Program-made: the position numbers and the translations under genes | NCBI GenBank assembly: GCA_016235555.1 | Contig: JACRKC010000057.1 | Location: 1 to 40,179 of the forward strand | Source of the DNA: Verrucomicrobiota bacterium | GTDB taxonomy: Bacteria; Verrucomicrobiota; Verrucomicrobiia; Opitutales; Opitutaceae | DNA length: 40,179 nucleotides | Direction: 5' to 3' | The notes under the pieces: generated by a model | The model's input: only the letters and a program-made list of their open reading frames with translations | What the model was told of the DNA's origin: nothing | The model's database searches: none | Shown: in pieces, positions 31,278-40,097 of the stretch | How positions within the stretch are numbered: position 1 is the stretch's first letter | Layout of the letters: the number at the start of each line of letters is the position of its first letter

Positions 31278-34200
31278 ATGACCGCCGCCCGCTACCTCCG
31301 GCGGAGCCTGCTCCACTATCGCTTCGCCTATCTCGGCGTGCTCGCAGGCTCGGTGTTGGGTGCGACGGTGTTGCTCGGTGCGCTCTTCGCCGGCGACTCG
31401 GTCGCCCGCTCGCTCCGTCGCATTGGCGAGCAACGCATCGGCCGCGCCACGCACGCCGTCACCGCCGGCGACCGGTTTTTCCGCGAAGCCCTCGCCACCG
31501 ACCTCGCCCGCGCTACCGGCTCCCGCGTCGCGCCCGTGCTCGTAGCCCGCGGCACCGCCACCCACGCCGCGAACAACCTCTCCGCCCCGCAGGTTCAACT
31601 CGCCGGCGTCACCGACGCCTTCTGGCAGCTCGCCCCCGCGCCCACGTCCGTCCCGCTCGACGCCTCGCGCACCACCATCGCGGTCAACGAAGCGCTCGCC
31701 CGCCGGCTCAACGTCGCCGTCGGCGACATCCTCGTCGTCCGTCTCCACCGCCCCGGCACGCTCGGCGGCAACGCCCCCGTCGCCGGCGCAGAGTCCAAAC
31801 TCCAGTCCATCCGCGGCCGCGTCGCCGCGATCGTCACCGACGCGTCCTTCGGCCGCTTCAGCCTCGAAGCCACGCAGGTCGCGCAGCCCTCCGTCTTCCT
31901 CCCGATCGCGCTCATGCAGGAGGCGCTCGATCAACCGGCCCGCGCCAATCTTCTGCTCGCCGAATCCTCCGCCACCGTCGCTGATCTGCGCCGCCACCTT
32001 GGCGCGACCGCGCAACTCGGCGACTACGGCCTCAGCCTGAAGTGGCTCGATCTCGCCGCCACGTTCGAGCTGACCTCGAGCCGCATCTTCCTCGACCCCG
32101 AACTGGCCGCCGCGCTCACCGCTGCCGCGCCCGCCGCGCAGCCCGTGGTCTCTTATCTGGTCAACGAATTCCGCGCGCGCGATCGCACCACGCCTTACTC
32201 GATCGCCACGGCCACGACGCCCGCCGCCGCACCGTTTCTTCCCGCCGACCTCGGCCCGCGCGACATCGTGCTCAACGACTGGCTCGCCAACGACCTGAAG
32301 GCCGCCGCCGGCGACGACGTCGCGCTCACGTTTTTCCAAACCGATGCCTCCGGCGCGCTGGCCGAGCGTAGCGCTTCGTTCAAGGTGCGCGCCATCGTGC
32401 CGCTGCAAGGGCTCGCCGCCGACAAGGCCTGGATGCCCGACTTCCCCGGCATCAGCAACGTCGCCCACCAGAGCGACTGGGACCCCGGCCTCCCGCTCAA
32501 GCTCGACCGCATCCGCCCGCACGACGAGCGCTATTGGGACGACCATCGCGGCGCGCCGAAGGCCTTCCTCTCACCCGCCGCCGCGCGCGAGATCTGGTCC
32601 AACCGCTGGGGCGACCTCACCGCGTTGCGCCTCGCCGCGCCGCGCGACACCGAGGTCGCGCTCACCGCCACCCTCCTGCGCGCGCTGCGCCCCGAGCTTA
32701 ACCAGATCGCAGTGCGCGATCTCCGCGTCGATGCGCAGACGGCCGCGAAGTCCGCCGTCGATTTCGGCGGGCTCTTCATCGGCATGAGCTTCTTCCTGAT
32801 CGTCGCCGCGCTCGGACTCGTCGCGATGCTCTTTCAATTCGTGCTGCTCCAGCGCAACCGCGAGGACGCTCTGCTCGGCGCCGTCGGCCTGCCCGGCCGC
32901 ACGCTCCGCCGCTGGCGCCTCGCCGAGGCCGCCGCGATTTTGCTCGTCGGCTGCGCCCTCGGCCTGCCCGTTGCCGCGCTCTACACCCGCGGCATTCTCC
33001 GTCTGCTCGAATCGATCTGGGCCGGCCCCGGGGCGGTGGCGACGTTCGCCTTCGCCGCGGAGCCCGCGAGCATCGCGGGTGGCAGCGTGGGCTTCATCGT
33101 GATTTCGCTCCTCGCGATCTGGTGGGTGCTGCGCCGCGAGGCCCGCCGCACGATCTCGATCCGGCTCGCCGCCCAGGCCGAGGAAACCACCGCACCGGAA
33201 AACGTGCGCCGCTCGTCTCAGCGTATCGCCGCCGTCGCGGCCCTCATCGCCGTCGCAGCCATCGCGCTCTCAGGTCGCGGGATGCCGCCGCAGGGCGCGT
33301 TTTTCCTCGCCGGCTTCGCACTCCTCGTCGCCGGCCTCGCACTCTGCCGCGCCTGGATGTGTGGCACGGGTCGCCCGACCCGTGACGGGCCGAACACGGG
33401 TCAGGAGACCCGTGCCACGCTCGATCCGGCGCGCCTCGGCGCCCTCAACCTGAAAGCCCGCCGCTCGCGCAGCCTCACCGTCATCGGTGCGATCGCGTCC
33501 GCCGTGTTCATGGTGCTCTCCGTGGCGTCGTTCCGCAAACAGGTCGGCGCCGACTGGCTCCAGCGCGGCAGCGGCACCGGCGGCTTCGCGTTCTGGGTCG
33601 AGACCACCGCGCCGCTCAACCTCGCGCGCGACGGTCGCACCGCGGGGTTCGAGGCATTCGAGGGCGCCGCCGCCCAACTCGGCGAAATCGTCCCGCTGCG
33701 CGCGGGCACGGGCGACAACGTCAACTGCTACAACCTCAACACCACCGCCCAGCCGCAACTCGTCGCGCTCGATACCGCGAAGCTCGCCGCGCGCGGTGCA
33801 TTTCACCTCACAGGCCCGGCCGCCGGCTGGAACGCCCTCCGCACCGTCACCGCCGCGGGCGCGCTGCCCGCGTTCGCCGACGAGACCACGCTGATGTGGG
33901 CGCTCAAGCGCAAGGTCGGCGACGTGCTCGACTACACCGACGAAAACAGTCGCACGTTTCCCGTGCAGATCGCCGGCGTGCTGCCGGACTCGCTGTTTCA
34001 GGGTGTCCTCGTCGTGGACGAAAAACTCTTCCTCGAAAAATTCCCGTCGCACGCCGGCTACACGCGCTTCCTGCTCGATGCGAAGCCGGGCGCCGATCTC
34101 GCCGCGGTGCGCGCGCGCCTCGAAACCGCCACGCGCGACGCCGGCGGCCGCGTGCAGCTCACGCGTGAGGTGCTCGCCGCGTTTCATCAGATCGAAAACA

Positions 34201-34583
34201 CCTACATCGCGATCTTCAACGTCCTCGGCTCGCTCGGCGTCGTGCTCGGCAGCCTCGGCCTCGCGATCGTGGTCGCGCGCAACCTCCGCGAGCGCCGCGG
34301 CGAGTTTGCCGTCATGGCCGCCATTGGCCTGTCGCGCCCGGTGCTCGCGCGCATGGTCGCCGCCGAGTTCGGCCGCCTCGTGCTGTGGGGTGTCGGGGTC
34401 GGAGCCATGGCCGCTGCGGTTGCCATCGTCCCAGCCGCCGGCGGTCTACCCGCGCTCCCAGCCGTCGCCTTGGTCGTGACCTTGCTGCTCGGGATCGTCG
34501 GCCTCAACCTCGCGAGCGGCTGGGCGATCTTCCGCTGGTCCGTGCGTGACCTGCGCCCGAGCGTGGTGCAGGGCGCAGAGTGA
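31278..34583 (+). CDS. Large ABC transporter permease with two FtsX domains
   Basis: A 1101-residue permease. After an N-terminal helix (YRFAYLGVLAGSVLGATVLLGA) comes a long periplasmic region to about 490. A first FtsX helix block (FIGMSFFLIVAALGLVAMLF, ILLVGCALGLPVAALY, GFIVISLLAIWWVL) is at about 495-620, then hydrophobic segments at about 650-690, a second periplasmic domain, and a last FtsX block at about 975-1090 (NVLGSLGVVLGSLGLAIVVA onward). This layout fits lipoprotein- or lipid-exporting permeases of the FtsX/MacB class and pairs with the ATPase at 29488. A palindrome at 33361-33418 is read in frame at about residues 695-714. Confidence 0.88.
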   Translation: MTAARYLRRSLLHYRFAYLGVLAGSVLGATVLLGALFAGDSVARSLRRIGEQRIGRATHAVTAGDRFFREALATDLARATGSRVAPVLVARGTATHAANNLSAPQVQLAGVTDAFWQLAPAPTSVPLDASRTTIAVNEALARRLNVAVGDILVVRLHRPGTLGGNAPVAGAESKLQSIRGRVAAIVTDASFGRFSLEATQVAQPSVFLPIALMQEALDQPARANLLLAESSATVADLRRHLGATAQLGDYGLSLKWLDLAATFELTSSRIFLDPELAAALTAAAPAAQPVVSYLVNEFRARDRTTPYSIATATTPAAAPFLPADLGPRDIVLNDWLANDLKAAAGDDVALTFFQTDASGALAERSASFKVRAIVPLQGLAADKAWMPDFPGISNVAHQSDWDPGLPLKLDRIRPHDERYWDDHRGAPKAFLSPAAAREIWSNRWGDLTALRLAAPRDTEVALTATLLRALRPELNQIAVRDLRVDAQTAAKSAVDFGGLFIGMSFFLIVAALGLVAMLFQFVLLQRNREDALLGAVGLPGRTLRRWRLAEAAAILLVGCALGLPVAALYTRGILRLLESIWAGPGAVATFAFAAEPASIAGGSVGFIVISLLAIWWVLRREARRTISIRLAAQAEETTAPENVRRSSQRIAAVAALIAVAAIALSGRGMPPQGAFFLAGFALLVAGLALCRAWMCGTGRPTRDGPNTGQETRATLDPARLGALNLKARRSRSLTVIGAIASAVFMVLSVASFRKQVGADWLQRGSGTGGFAFWVETTAPLNLARDGRTAGFEAFEGAAAQLGEIVPLRAGTGDNVNCYNLNTTAQPQLVALDTAKLAARGAFHLTGPAAGWNALRTVTAAGALPAFADETTLMWALKRKVGDVLDYTDENSRTFPVQIAGVLPDSLFQGVLVVDEKLFLEKFPSHAGYTRFLLDAKPGADLAAVRARLETATRDAGGRVQLTREVLAAFHQIENTYIAIFNVLGSLGVVLGSLGLAIVVARNLRERRGEFAVMAAIGLSRPVLARMVAAEFGRLVLWGVGVGAMAAAVAIVPAAGGLPALPAVALVVTLLLGIVGLNLASGWAIFRWSVRDLRPSVVQGAE
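33361..33418. repeat. GTGGCACGGGTC palindrome inside the permease gene
   Basis: Arms GTGGCACGGGTCGCCCGACC and GGTCAGGAGACCCGTGCCAC; open in the permease frame, placed in a loop between hydrophobic segments and the second periplasmic domain. Confidence 0.85.
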
Positions 34584-34588
34584 CAGAA

Positions 34589-34990
34589 TCAGGTTTCCCA
34601 GTCCACGAGTCCCAGACCGGGCACCCGGCAAAACTCGGCGGTGTTGTGGGTCACCAATGTCAGCCCGTTCACTGACGCAATCGCTGCGATTTGGAGATCG
34701 TGCGGACCAATGACGCCGCCGGTGCGTTCGAGTTCTCGTCGAATCGTTGCACACCGCCGCGCGCAAGCGTCGTCAAACGGTAGCGAACCAAACGGGGCAA
34801 GGAACGCATCAAGCTTCAGGTGCTCTTGCGCTGGGTTCGAGCTGCGTTCTGCTCCGTGTCGGAGTTCATAGATCACGACGGAGCAAAGGACGATGTCGCC
34901 CGCCTTGACGGACTGCCAGCGGGCGGCAAGCCGTGGCTGGCGCTGCCGGAGGAGCGCGATGCACGCATTCGTGTCCGGCAGATACTTCAT
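34589..34990 (-). CDS. VapC-like PIN-domain toxin
   Basis: A 133-residue PIN-domain ribonuclease. Acidic active-site residues are visible as Asp6 (PDTNAC), Glu42 (VIYELRHG) and Asp98 (GPHDLQIAAIA), with the late THNTAEF motif. These proteins cleave RNA such as tRNA when the antitoxin is lost. The gene start overlaps the antitoxin stop by 4 bp (ATGA on the minus strand), the usual toxin-antitoxin arrangement. It is convergent with the ABC permease, with only a few bases between their stops. Confidence 0.9.
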   Translation of the reverse strand: MKYLPDTNACIALLRQRQPRLAARWQSVKAGDIVLCSVVIYELRHGAERSSNPAQEHLKLDAFLAPFGSLPFDDACARRCATIRRELERTGGVIGPHDLQIAAIASVNGLTLVTHNTAEFCRVPGLGLVDWET

Positions 34991-35232
34991 CCCAGCCGCG
35001 CCCGGGTTTCGAAGTCTCCCTGCGGGGCCCGCGCGAGTTCAGGCATCGAGCCGGTCACGCGCTCGAAGAAGCCTCGTGGCCAGCCGTTGGCATCGAGTTC
35101 GCCACTCGGGACCATTCGGCGTAGGCGCACCGACACTGCCACGTCGGCATCCAGCACGCCCGTATTCACGCAAAGGTTGAGAGTGCCATCGCGCGACGTG
35201 TGGGCGGAGGTTTCTATGGTTTCCTCGAGCAT
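34987..35232 (-). CDS. Antitoxin partner of the PIN-domain toxin
   Basis: An 81-residue protein. The N-terminal half (TLNLCVNTGVLDADVAVSVRLRRM) has the strand pattern of a short DNA-binding or AbrB-like domain. The C-terminal part contains NGWPRGFFERVTGS, a motif I associate with antitoxins of PIN toxins, which wraps the toxin. It is the first gene of the pair. Autoregulation from the region upstream of 35232 is expected from family behaviour, but I see no clear operator. Confidence 0.8.
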   Translation of the reverse strand: MLEETIETSAHTSRDGTLNLCVNTGVLDADVAVSVRLRRMVPSGELDANGWPRGFFERVTGSMPELARAPQGDFETRARLG

Positions 35233-35293
35233 GGCGCCAACGTAGCGAGCTCAGTGGCGTTTTCCAGCATGGATTCCCGGTGTGTGCGCCGCC

Positions 35294-36814
35294 TCACTCC
35301 TTCAACTCTTCCGCCTTCGGCTCCGGCAGGAACTGCGTGAGCACGGCGCCGACGAGCGCGTAGGCGCCCGCCACGCACGCGCCCGCGATCGCCACCCGCG
35401 CGGGATCGGGTTTGTCCGAGGCCGAGAGCGTGAGCGTGAACCACGCCGCCGCGGTGCCGAGCACGCGGCCGCCGATGTTGGCCGCGAAACTCTCGCCCGT
35501 GCCGCGCAGGTGCAGCGGGAACACGAGCGGGATGTAATTTCCCCAGAACGAAAACTGCGCCACCGTCAGCACGCCCGCGATGAAGATGCCGAGCTTGATC
35601 GTGCCGAGGCTGTCCGCGTTGCCGAGCTGCCCGGCGATCCACCAGAAGAGCAGCGGCACGAAAATCAGCGACGGAATCTGGAACACCCGGAACAGCATCC
35701 GCCGGCTCACGAGCACGACGGCGAGCACCGCGAGCAGGAAACGCCCGAGCAACCCGCCGAGTTCCTGCGCGCCCGTGACCGCCGCGACCGCCTGGTCGCT
35801 GGCGTTGCCCGCGGCCTGGCGCATTTCGCGCTGCGCGACGGGCTCGGGTTTCTTCGCGGCCTTCGCCGCCGCCATCGCCTCGCCGCCCGCCTTCTTGGCC
35901 GCCGCGCGCACCGCCACGTGGCCGGCTTCGGCCGGCGTGCCGATGCGCTGCGCGCCGATGATCTGCGGCAACTGCTGGATCGCCCCAAATGCGATGCCGT
36001 AGCTGCACGCAAAAATCAGCGTCGTGATCACCGTGGTCTTGCGCAGCTCGGGCGAAAACAATTCGGCGAAGCTCGGCCGCCTGAGCGTGCCCGCTTCACG
36101 CTTCTGCTGCCACGCCGGCGACTCGGGGAGGAACGGCCGGATCACGATCAGCGGGATCGCCGGAATCACCCCCGAGATGAGCGTGTAGCGCCACGCCTCG
36201 TGACCGCCGTGGATCGCCGGCAGGTTCAACGCCCACTTCGCCGCGAAGTAGGCGGCGCCCGCCACCATCATGCCGCCGAACGACGAGAACGCCTGCGTGA
36301 ACCCGAGCACCTTTTCGCGCTGCTTCGGATCCGTGAACAACTCCGCGAGCCACGCGACCGCCGCGACAAACTCCACGCACACGCCGATGAACACCAGGCA
36401 GCGGAAGAACAGCAGTTGCGGCAGCGAGGTCGCGAAACCCGCCGCGCACGCCGCAATGGCATACAGCAAAATCGAGAACGTCAGCACGCGCCGCCGCCCG
36501 AGCAAGTCCGTCAGGTAACCACCGAGCAGTCCGAACACGCCGCCGGCCAGCGCCGGTAAAAAGAACAGCGTGCGCGCCCAGCGCACGTATTCCGCGCCAC
36601 CCGGCGCCCAGAGCGCCGCCGCCTGCGCGCGGTCCATTCCGCCGCCGACCAGTCCCTCGACGATGGGCGCGCTCAGCGCCGCGATGGCCGGCTTGATGAT
36701 GAGCGGCAGCATCAGCAGCTCGTAGATGTCGAACGCGAAGCCGATCGCGGCGATGATGCAGATGAGCCAGGCAGTGCGGTTCAGGCCGGGGGCAACCGGG
36801 GCGGCGGAATTCAT
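35294..36814 (-). CDS. MFS transporter
   Basis: A 506-residue major facilitator protein with about 12 membrane helices. The start MNSAAPVAPGLNRTAWL is preferred; an upstream in-frame codon would add 44 non-family residues. The loop motif GGYLTDLLGRRRVL between helices 2 and 3 is the MFS A-motif, and RPFLPESPAWQQKRE is typical of the sugar/organic-acid group. The central loop (about 305-360) is unusually long and Ala/Lys-rich (AAAKKAGGEAMAAAKAAKK), probably cytoplasmic. Substrate is unknown. It is divergent from the propeller gene at 36996, sharing a 180-bp promoter region. Confidence 0.88.
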   Translation of the reverse strand: MNSAAPVAPGLNRTAWLICIIAAIGFAFDIYELLMLPLIIKPAIAALSAPIVEGLVGGGMDRAQAAALWAPGGAEYVRWARTLFFLPALAGGVFGLLGGYLTDLLGRRRVLTFSILLYAIAACAAGFATSLPQLLFFRCLVFIGVCVEFVAAVAWLAELFTDPKQREKVLGFTQAFSSFGGMMVAGAAYFAAKWALNLPAIHGGHEAWRYTLISGVIPAIPLIVIRPFLPESPAWQQKREAGTLRRPSFAELFSPELRKTTVITTLIFACSYGIAFGAIQQLPQIIGAQRIGTPAEAGHVAVRAAAKKAGGEAMAAAKAAKKPEPVAQREMRQAAGNASDQAVAAVTGAQELGGLLGRFLLAVLAVVLVSRRMLFRVFQIPSLIFVPLLFWWIAGQLGNADSLGTIKLGIFIAGVLTVAQFSFWGNYIPLVFPLHLRGTGESFAANIGGRVLGTAAAWFTLTLSASDKPDPARVAIAGACVAGAYALVGAVLTQFLPEPKAEELKE

Positions 36815-36995
36815 ACGGGTGGGGAAAACGTGCGGGGAATGACGCACGCCTCGACGCTTCGATGCGAGCCTTTTGGCGCACCCGCGCCAGTCGCACCGCT
36901 TCCTCGGACTGGCCGGCCGCCCGAGATTTGCCTTCCCTCCGACCACCTGCGGAACGTTGGTTCACCCCGCGCGTCAATCCGGCAACCCCCTCCCC

Positions 36996-38405
36996 ATGCT
37001 GCCACTCCCCGCAAAACTCCACCTCCGCCCCCTCGTTCTGCTGCTGGCCACCCCGCTGCTCGCTCCGGTCCTCGCCCGCGCGGCCGACGTTTCGTCGTGG
37101 CCCACCTGGCGCGGCCCGGCCGGCACCGGCGTCGCACCCGGTGCCCAGCCGCCGCTCACGTGGAGCGACGACAAAAACATCAAATGGAAGACCGCGATCC
37201 CCGGTCTCGGATTCTCGACGCCGGTCGTCGCCCAGGACCGCATCTTCCTGCTCACCGCCATCGAGACATCCGAGGAGCGGCCCGGTGCGGCACCCGCCGC
37301 AGCTCCGGCCGAGCCGGCACCAGCCCCGGGCGGCGACGGTGGCCCGCGCAAAGGCGGCCGCAAGGGCGGTCCCGGCGGCGGCTTCGGCGGCGGAGGGGCA
37401 CCCACCAAGTTCCACGAGTTCGCCGTCGTCGCGGTCGAGCGCTCCACGGGAAAAATCGTCTGGCAAAAAACCGCGCGCCGCGAGGTGCCGCACGAGGGCA
37501 AGCACCAGACCAACAGCTTCGCCTCCGGCTCACCTGTCACCGACGGCGAGCGCCTCTACGTCAACTTCGGCTCGCGCGGCGTCTACTGCTACGACCTCGC
37601 CGGCAATCAGGTCTGGACGAAAGACCTCGGCCGCATGCGCAGCCGCAACAGCTTCGGCGAAGGCGCCTCGCCCGCGCTCGCCGGCCCGCACCTGATCGTG
37701 CCGTGGGACAATCAGGAAAACTCCTTCATTGTCGCGCTGGATAAGAAGACCGGCGCCGAAGTGTGGCGCCAAACTCGTGACGAGATCCAATCGTGGAGCA
37801 CGCCGCTCATTGTCGAGGGCGCCGGCCGCCAGCAAGCTATCATCCCCGCCAGCAAGCGCACCCGCAGCTACGACACCAAAACGGGCGAACTCGTCTGGGA
37901 AGCCAGCGGACTCACCAGCAATGTCATCCCGTCGCCCGTCACCGGCCACGGCCTCGTCTACGTGATGAGCGGTTATCAGGGCAACTCGATCCAAGCCATC
38001 AAGCTCACCGCCCGCGGCGATATCAGCGAGACCGACAGCATCGCGTGGAGCGCGCGCAAAAGCGCGCCCTACGTCGCCTCTCCGGTCCTGTCCGGCGAAC
38101 GCCTCTACATGAGCAAAGGCACCGACGCCTATCTCTCCTGCCTCAACGCGCTCACCGGTGAAGTCCATTTCCAGGATCAGCCGCTCCCAGGCCTGCGCGG
38201 CATGTATGCCTCGCCACTCGCCGCCAACGGCCACCTCTACCTCACCGGTCGCAACGGTGTCGTCATGGTCGTGAAGGACGCGTCGAAGTTCGAGGTCGTC
38301 GCCACCAACACGCTCAGCGACCCGATCGACGCCTCGCCCATCGCCCTCGGCCGCGAACTGTTCCTGCGCGGCCACAAATATCTCTACTGCATTTCCGAGG
38401 GCTGA
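36996..38405 (+). CDS. Exported PQQ-type beta-propeller protein with Gly/Pro-rich insert
   Basis: A 469-residue protein with a Sec signal peptide (HLRPLVLLLATPLLAPVLARAAD). The mature part begins SWPTWRGPAGTG, the usual opening of this propeller group. Blades include CYDLAGNQVWTKDL, ALDKKTGAEVWRQ, SYDTKTGELVWEA and CLNALTGEVHF. Between blade strands, residues about 90-135 form a low-complexity insert rich in Pro/Ala then Gly (PGGGFGGGGAP), probably an exposed flexible loop. No quinone-binding catalytic set was identified. A similar propeller gene follows at 38740, separated by palindromes, suggesting a duplicated pair. Confidence 0.85.
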   Translation: MLPLPAKLHLRPLVLLLATPLLAPVLARAADVSSWPTWRGPAGTGVAPGAQPPLTWSDDKNIKWKTAIPGLGFSTPVVAQDRIFLLTAIETSEERPGAAPAAAPAEPAPAPGGDGGPRKGGRKGGPGGGFGGGGAPTKFHEFAVVAVERSTGKIVWQKTARREVPHEGKHQTNSFASGSPVTDGERLYVNFGSRGVYCYDLAGNQVWTKDLGRMRSRNSFGEGASPALAGPHLIVPWDNQENSFIVALDKKTGAEVWRQTRDEIQSWSTPLIVEGAGRQQAIIPASKRTRSYDTKTGELVWEASGLTSNVIPSPVTGHGLVYVMSGYQGNSIQAIKLTARGDISETDSIAWSARKSAPYVASPVLSGERLYMSKGTDAYLSCLNALTGEVHFQDQPLPGLRGMYASPLAANGHLYLTGRNGVVMVVKDASKFEVVATNTLSDPIDASPIALGRELFLRGHKYLYCISEG

Positions 38406-38436
38406 CCGCCTCGGCGTCACTCGCCTCGCGCCCATC

Positions 38437-38502
38437 GACGAGGCGGGACGCCTCGTCCACTCGCCGGAGGCGAGCAAGCGTGGCTGAGGCGTCTCGCCTC
38501 AG
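38437..38502. repeat. Paired GAGGCG hairpins
   Basis: Two short hairpins, GACGAGGCGGGACGCCTCGT (38437 on) and CTGAGGCGTCTCGCCTCAG (38484-38502), joined by GGAGGCGAG-type sequence. Confidence 0.8.
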
Positions 38503-38520
38503 TGATGAACTTGCGCTGCG

Positions 38521-38684
38521 CCCGGCCGCTTCGGGTGCAACTCAAACTGATGTCAGTCAACGAAGGGTTCGGTTGTAGCGGCGGTCTATGACCGCCGACG
38601 AAGCACAAGCGACGGTTCGACGGCGGTCATAGACCGCCGCTACAGAGCGCCGACATCAGTTTGAGTTACACCCCGGCCGCTTCC
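38521..38684. repeat. Nested palindromes in the gap between propeller genes
   Basis: Outer arms GGTGCAACTCAAACTGATGT (38534 on) and its partner ACATCAGTTTGAGTTACACC (to 38673) enclose a different palindrome at 38575-38643, bounded by GTAGCGGCGGTCTATGACC and GGTCATAGACCGCCGCTAC. The rest of the 334-bp gap shows no gene. Confidence 0.9.
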
Positions 38685-38739
38685 GCCAGGTGTTTCGCGA
38701 CGTGACGCGTCCTCCGGAAATCCCCACGCTTTCCCCGCC

Positions 38740-40056
38740 ATGAGCCATCCGCCCCTGCTCCAGCGCGCGCGGTTCGCGCGCCACCTCATCGTCACGCTCG
38801 CCATCGCCCCGCTGCTTTTCGCCACCACCGCCCAATGGCCGAACTGGCGCGGCCCCACCCTTAACGGCAGCGTCGCCGCCGGCCAGCCGCCCGCCCGATG
38901 GGACGCCACGCACATCGCGTGGCGCACGCCGCTCCCCGGCAAAGGTTGCTCGACGCCCATCGTCTGGGGCGACCGCATCTACGTCACCGCCCCGATCGAC
39001 GGCAAGGACGGCCTCGTCGCGTTCGCCCTCGACGGCAAGCGGCTCTGGCAAACCGCCCTCGGCTCGCACGAACAAGCCGGCCGCCACCGCAACGGCTCCG
39101 GCAGCAACCCCTCGCCCGTCACCGACGGCCGCAGCATCTTCGTCAGCTACAAGAGCGGGCAGCTCGCCGCCGTCGGTCTCGACGGCCAGGTGCGGTGGCA
39201 GACCAATCTAGTTGAGCGCTTCGGTCCGGTGAAACTCTTCTGGGACTTCGGCTCGTCGCCCGTGCTCGCCGGAAAAAACGTCGTCGTCGCCCGTTTGCAC
39301 GGCGGCGAGTCGTGGCTGGCCGCGTTCGACCAAGCGACCGGCGAACTCCGCTGGAAAACCGACCGCACCTACTCGACGCCCACCGAACTCGACAACGGCT
39401 ACACCACCCCGCTCGTCATCCGCCATGAAGGCCGCGAAGCGCTGCTCACGTGGGGCGCCGAGCACGTGACCGCCCACGACGCCGTCGATGGCCGCCTGCT
39501 CTGGTCGTGCGGTGACTTCAATCCGAAGCGCACCGCCTTCTGGCCCGCCGTCGCGATGCCCGTCGTGATCGGCGACATCGCCGCCATTTGCTTCGGCCGC
39601 GCCGACAAAGGGGCGCCGCAATTCCACGGCGTGAAGCTCGGTGGCAGCGGCGACGTGACCAAAACCCACCGCACGTGGTCGCGCGACGACGTCGGAGCCT
39701 TCGTGCCCACCCCCGCCGAATACCAAGGCCAGCTCTACGTGCTGAGCGACCGCGGTCAGATCGACTGCGTCGAGCCCGCCACCGGCAAATCCCGGTGGAC
39801 CGCTACGCTCCCGCGCGCGAGTTCGAACTACTACGCCTCGCCGCTGATCGTCGGCGGCGTCCTCTACGCCGCGCGCGAGGATGGCGTCGTGTTTGTCGCC
39901 AAGGTGGCAGGCGGCTTCGAACTCCTCGCCGAAAACAAACTCCCCGATCGGGTGATCGCGTCCCTCGTGCCCGTGGGCGACCGGCTGATCATCCGTGGCG
40001 AAAAGGAACTCTTCTGCATCGCGCCACCCGCCGCCGGGTCTCGGTCAGACGAGTAA
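38740..40056 (+). CDS. Exported PQQ-type beta-propeller protein
   Basis: A 438-residue protein. A signal peptide (ARHLIVTLAIAPLLFATTAQ) precedes the mature start WPNWRGPTLNGS. Blades include AFALDGKRLWQ, AVGLDGQVRWQTN, AFDQATGELRWKT, AHDAVDGRLLWSC and CVEPATGKSRW. It is close in plan to the protein at 36996 but lacks the Gly-rich insert. The C-terminus IIRGEKELFCIA matches the FLRGHKYLYCIS end of that protein, supporting duplication. The function of these propellers is not known; export is inferred from the leader. Confidence 0.85.
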   Translation: MSHPPLLQRARFARHLIVTLAIAPLLFATTAQWPNWRGPTLNGSVAAGQPPARWDATHIAWRTPLPGKGCSTPIVWGDRIYVTAPIDGKDGLVAFALDGKRLWQTALGSHEQAGRHRNGSGSNPSPVTDGRSIFVSYKSGQLAAVGLDGQVRWQTNLVERFGPVKLFWDFGSSPVLAGKNVVVARLHGGESWLAAFDQATGELRWKTDRTYSTPTELDNGYTTPLVIRHEGREALLTWGAEHVTAHDAVDGRLLWSCGDFNPKRTAFWPAVAMPVVIGDIAAICFGRADKGAPQFHGVKLGGSGDVTKTHRTWSRDDVGAFVPTPAEYQGQLYVLSDRGQIDCVEPATGKSRWTATLPRASSNYYASPLIVGGVLYAAREDGVVFVAKVAGGFELLAENKLPDRVIASLVPVGDRLIIRGEKELFCIAPPAAGSRSDE

Positions 40057-40097
40057 GGGCGCAACCCAAACCGAAGACAACGGGTCGGTGTTTTCGA

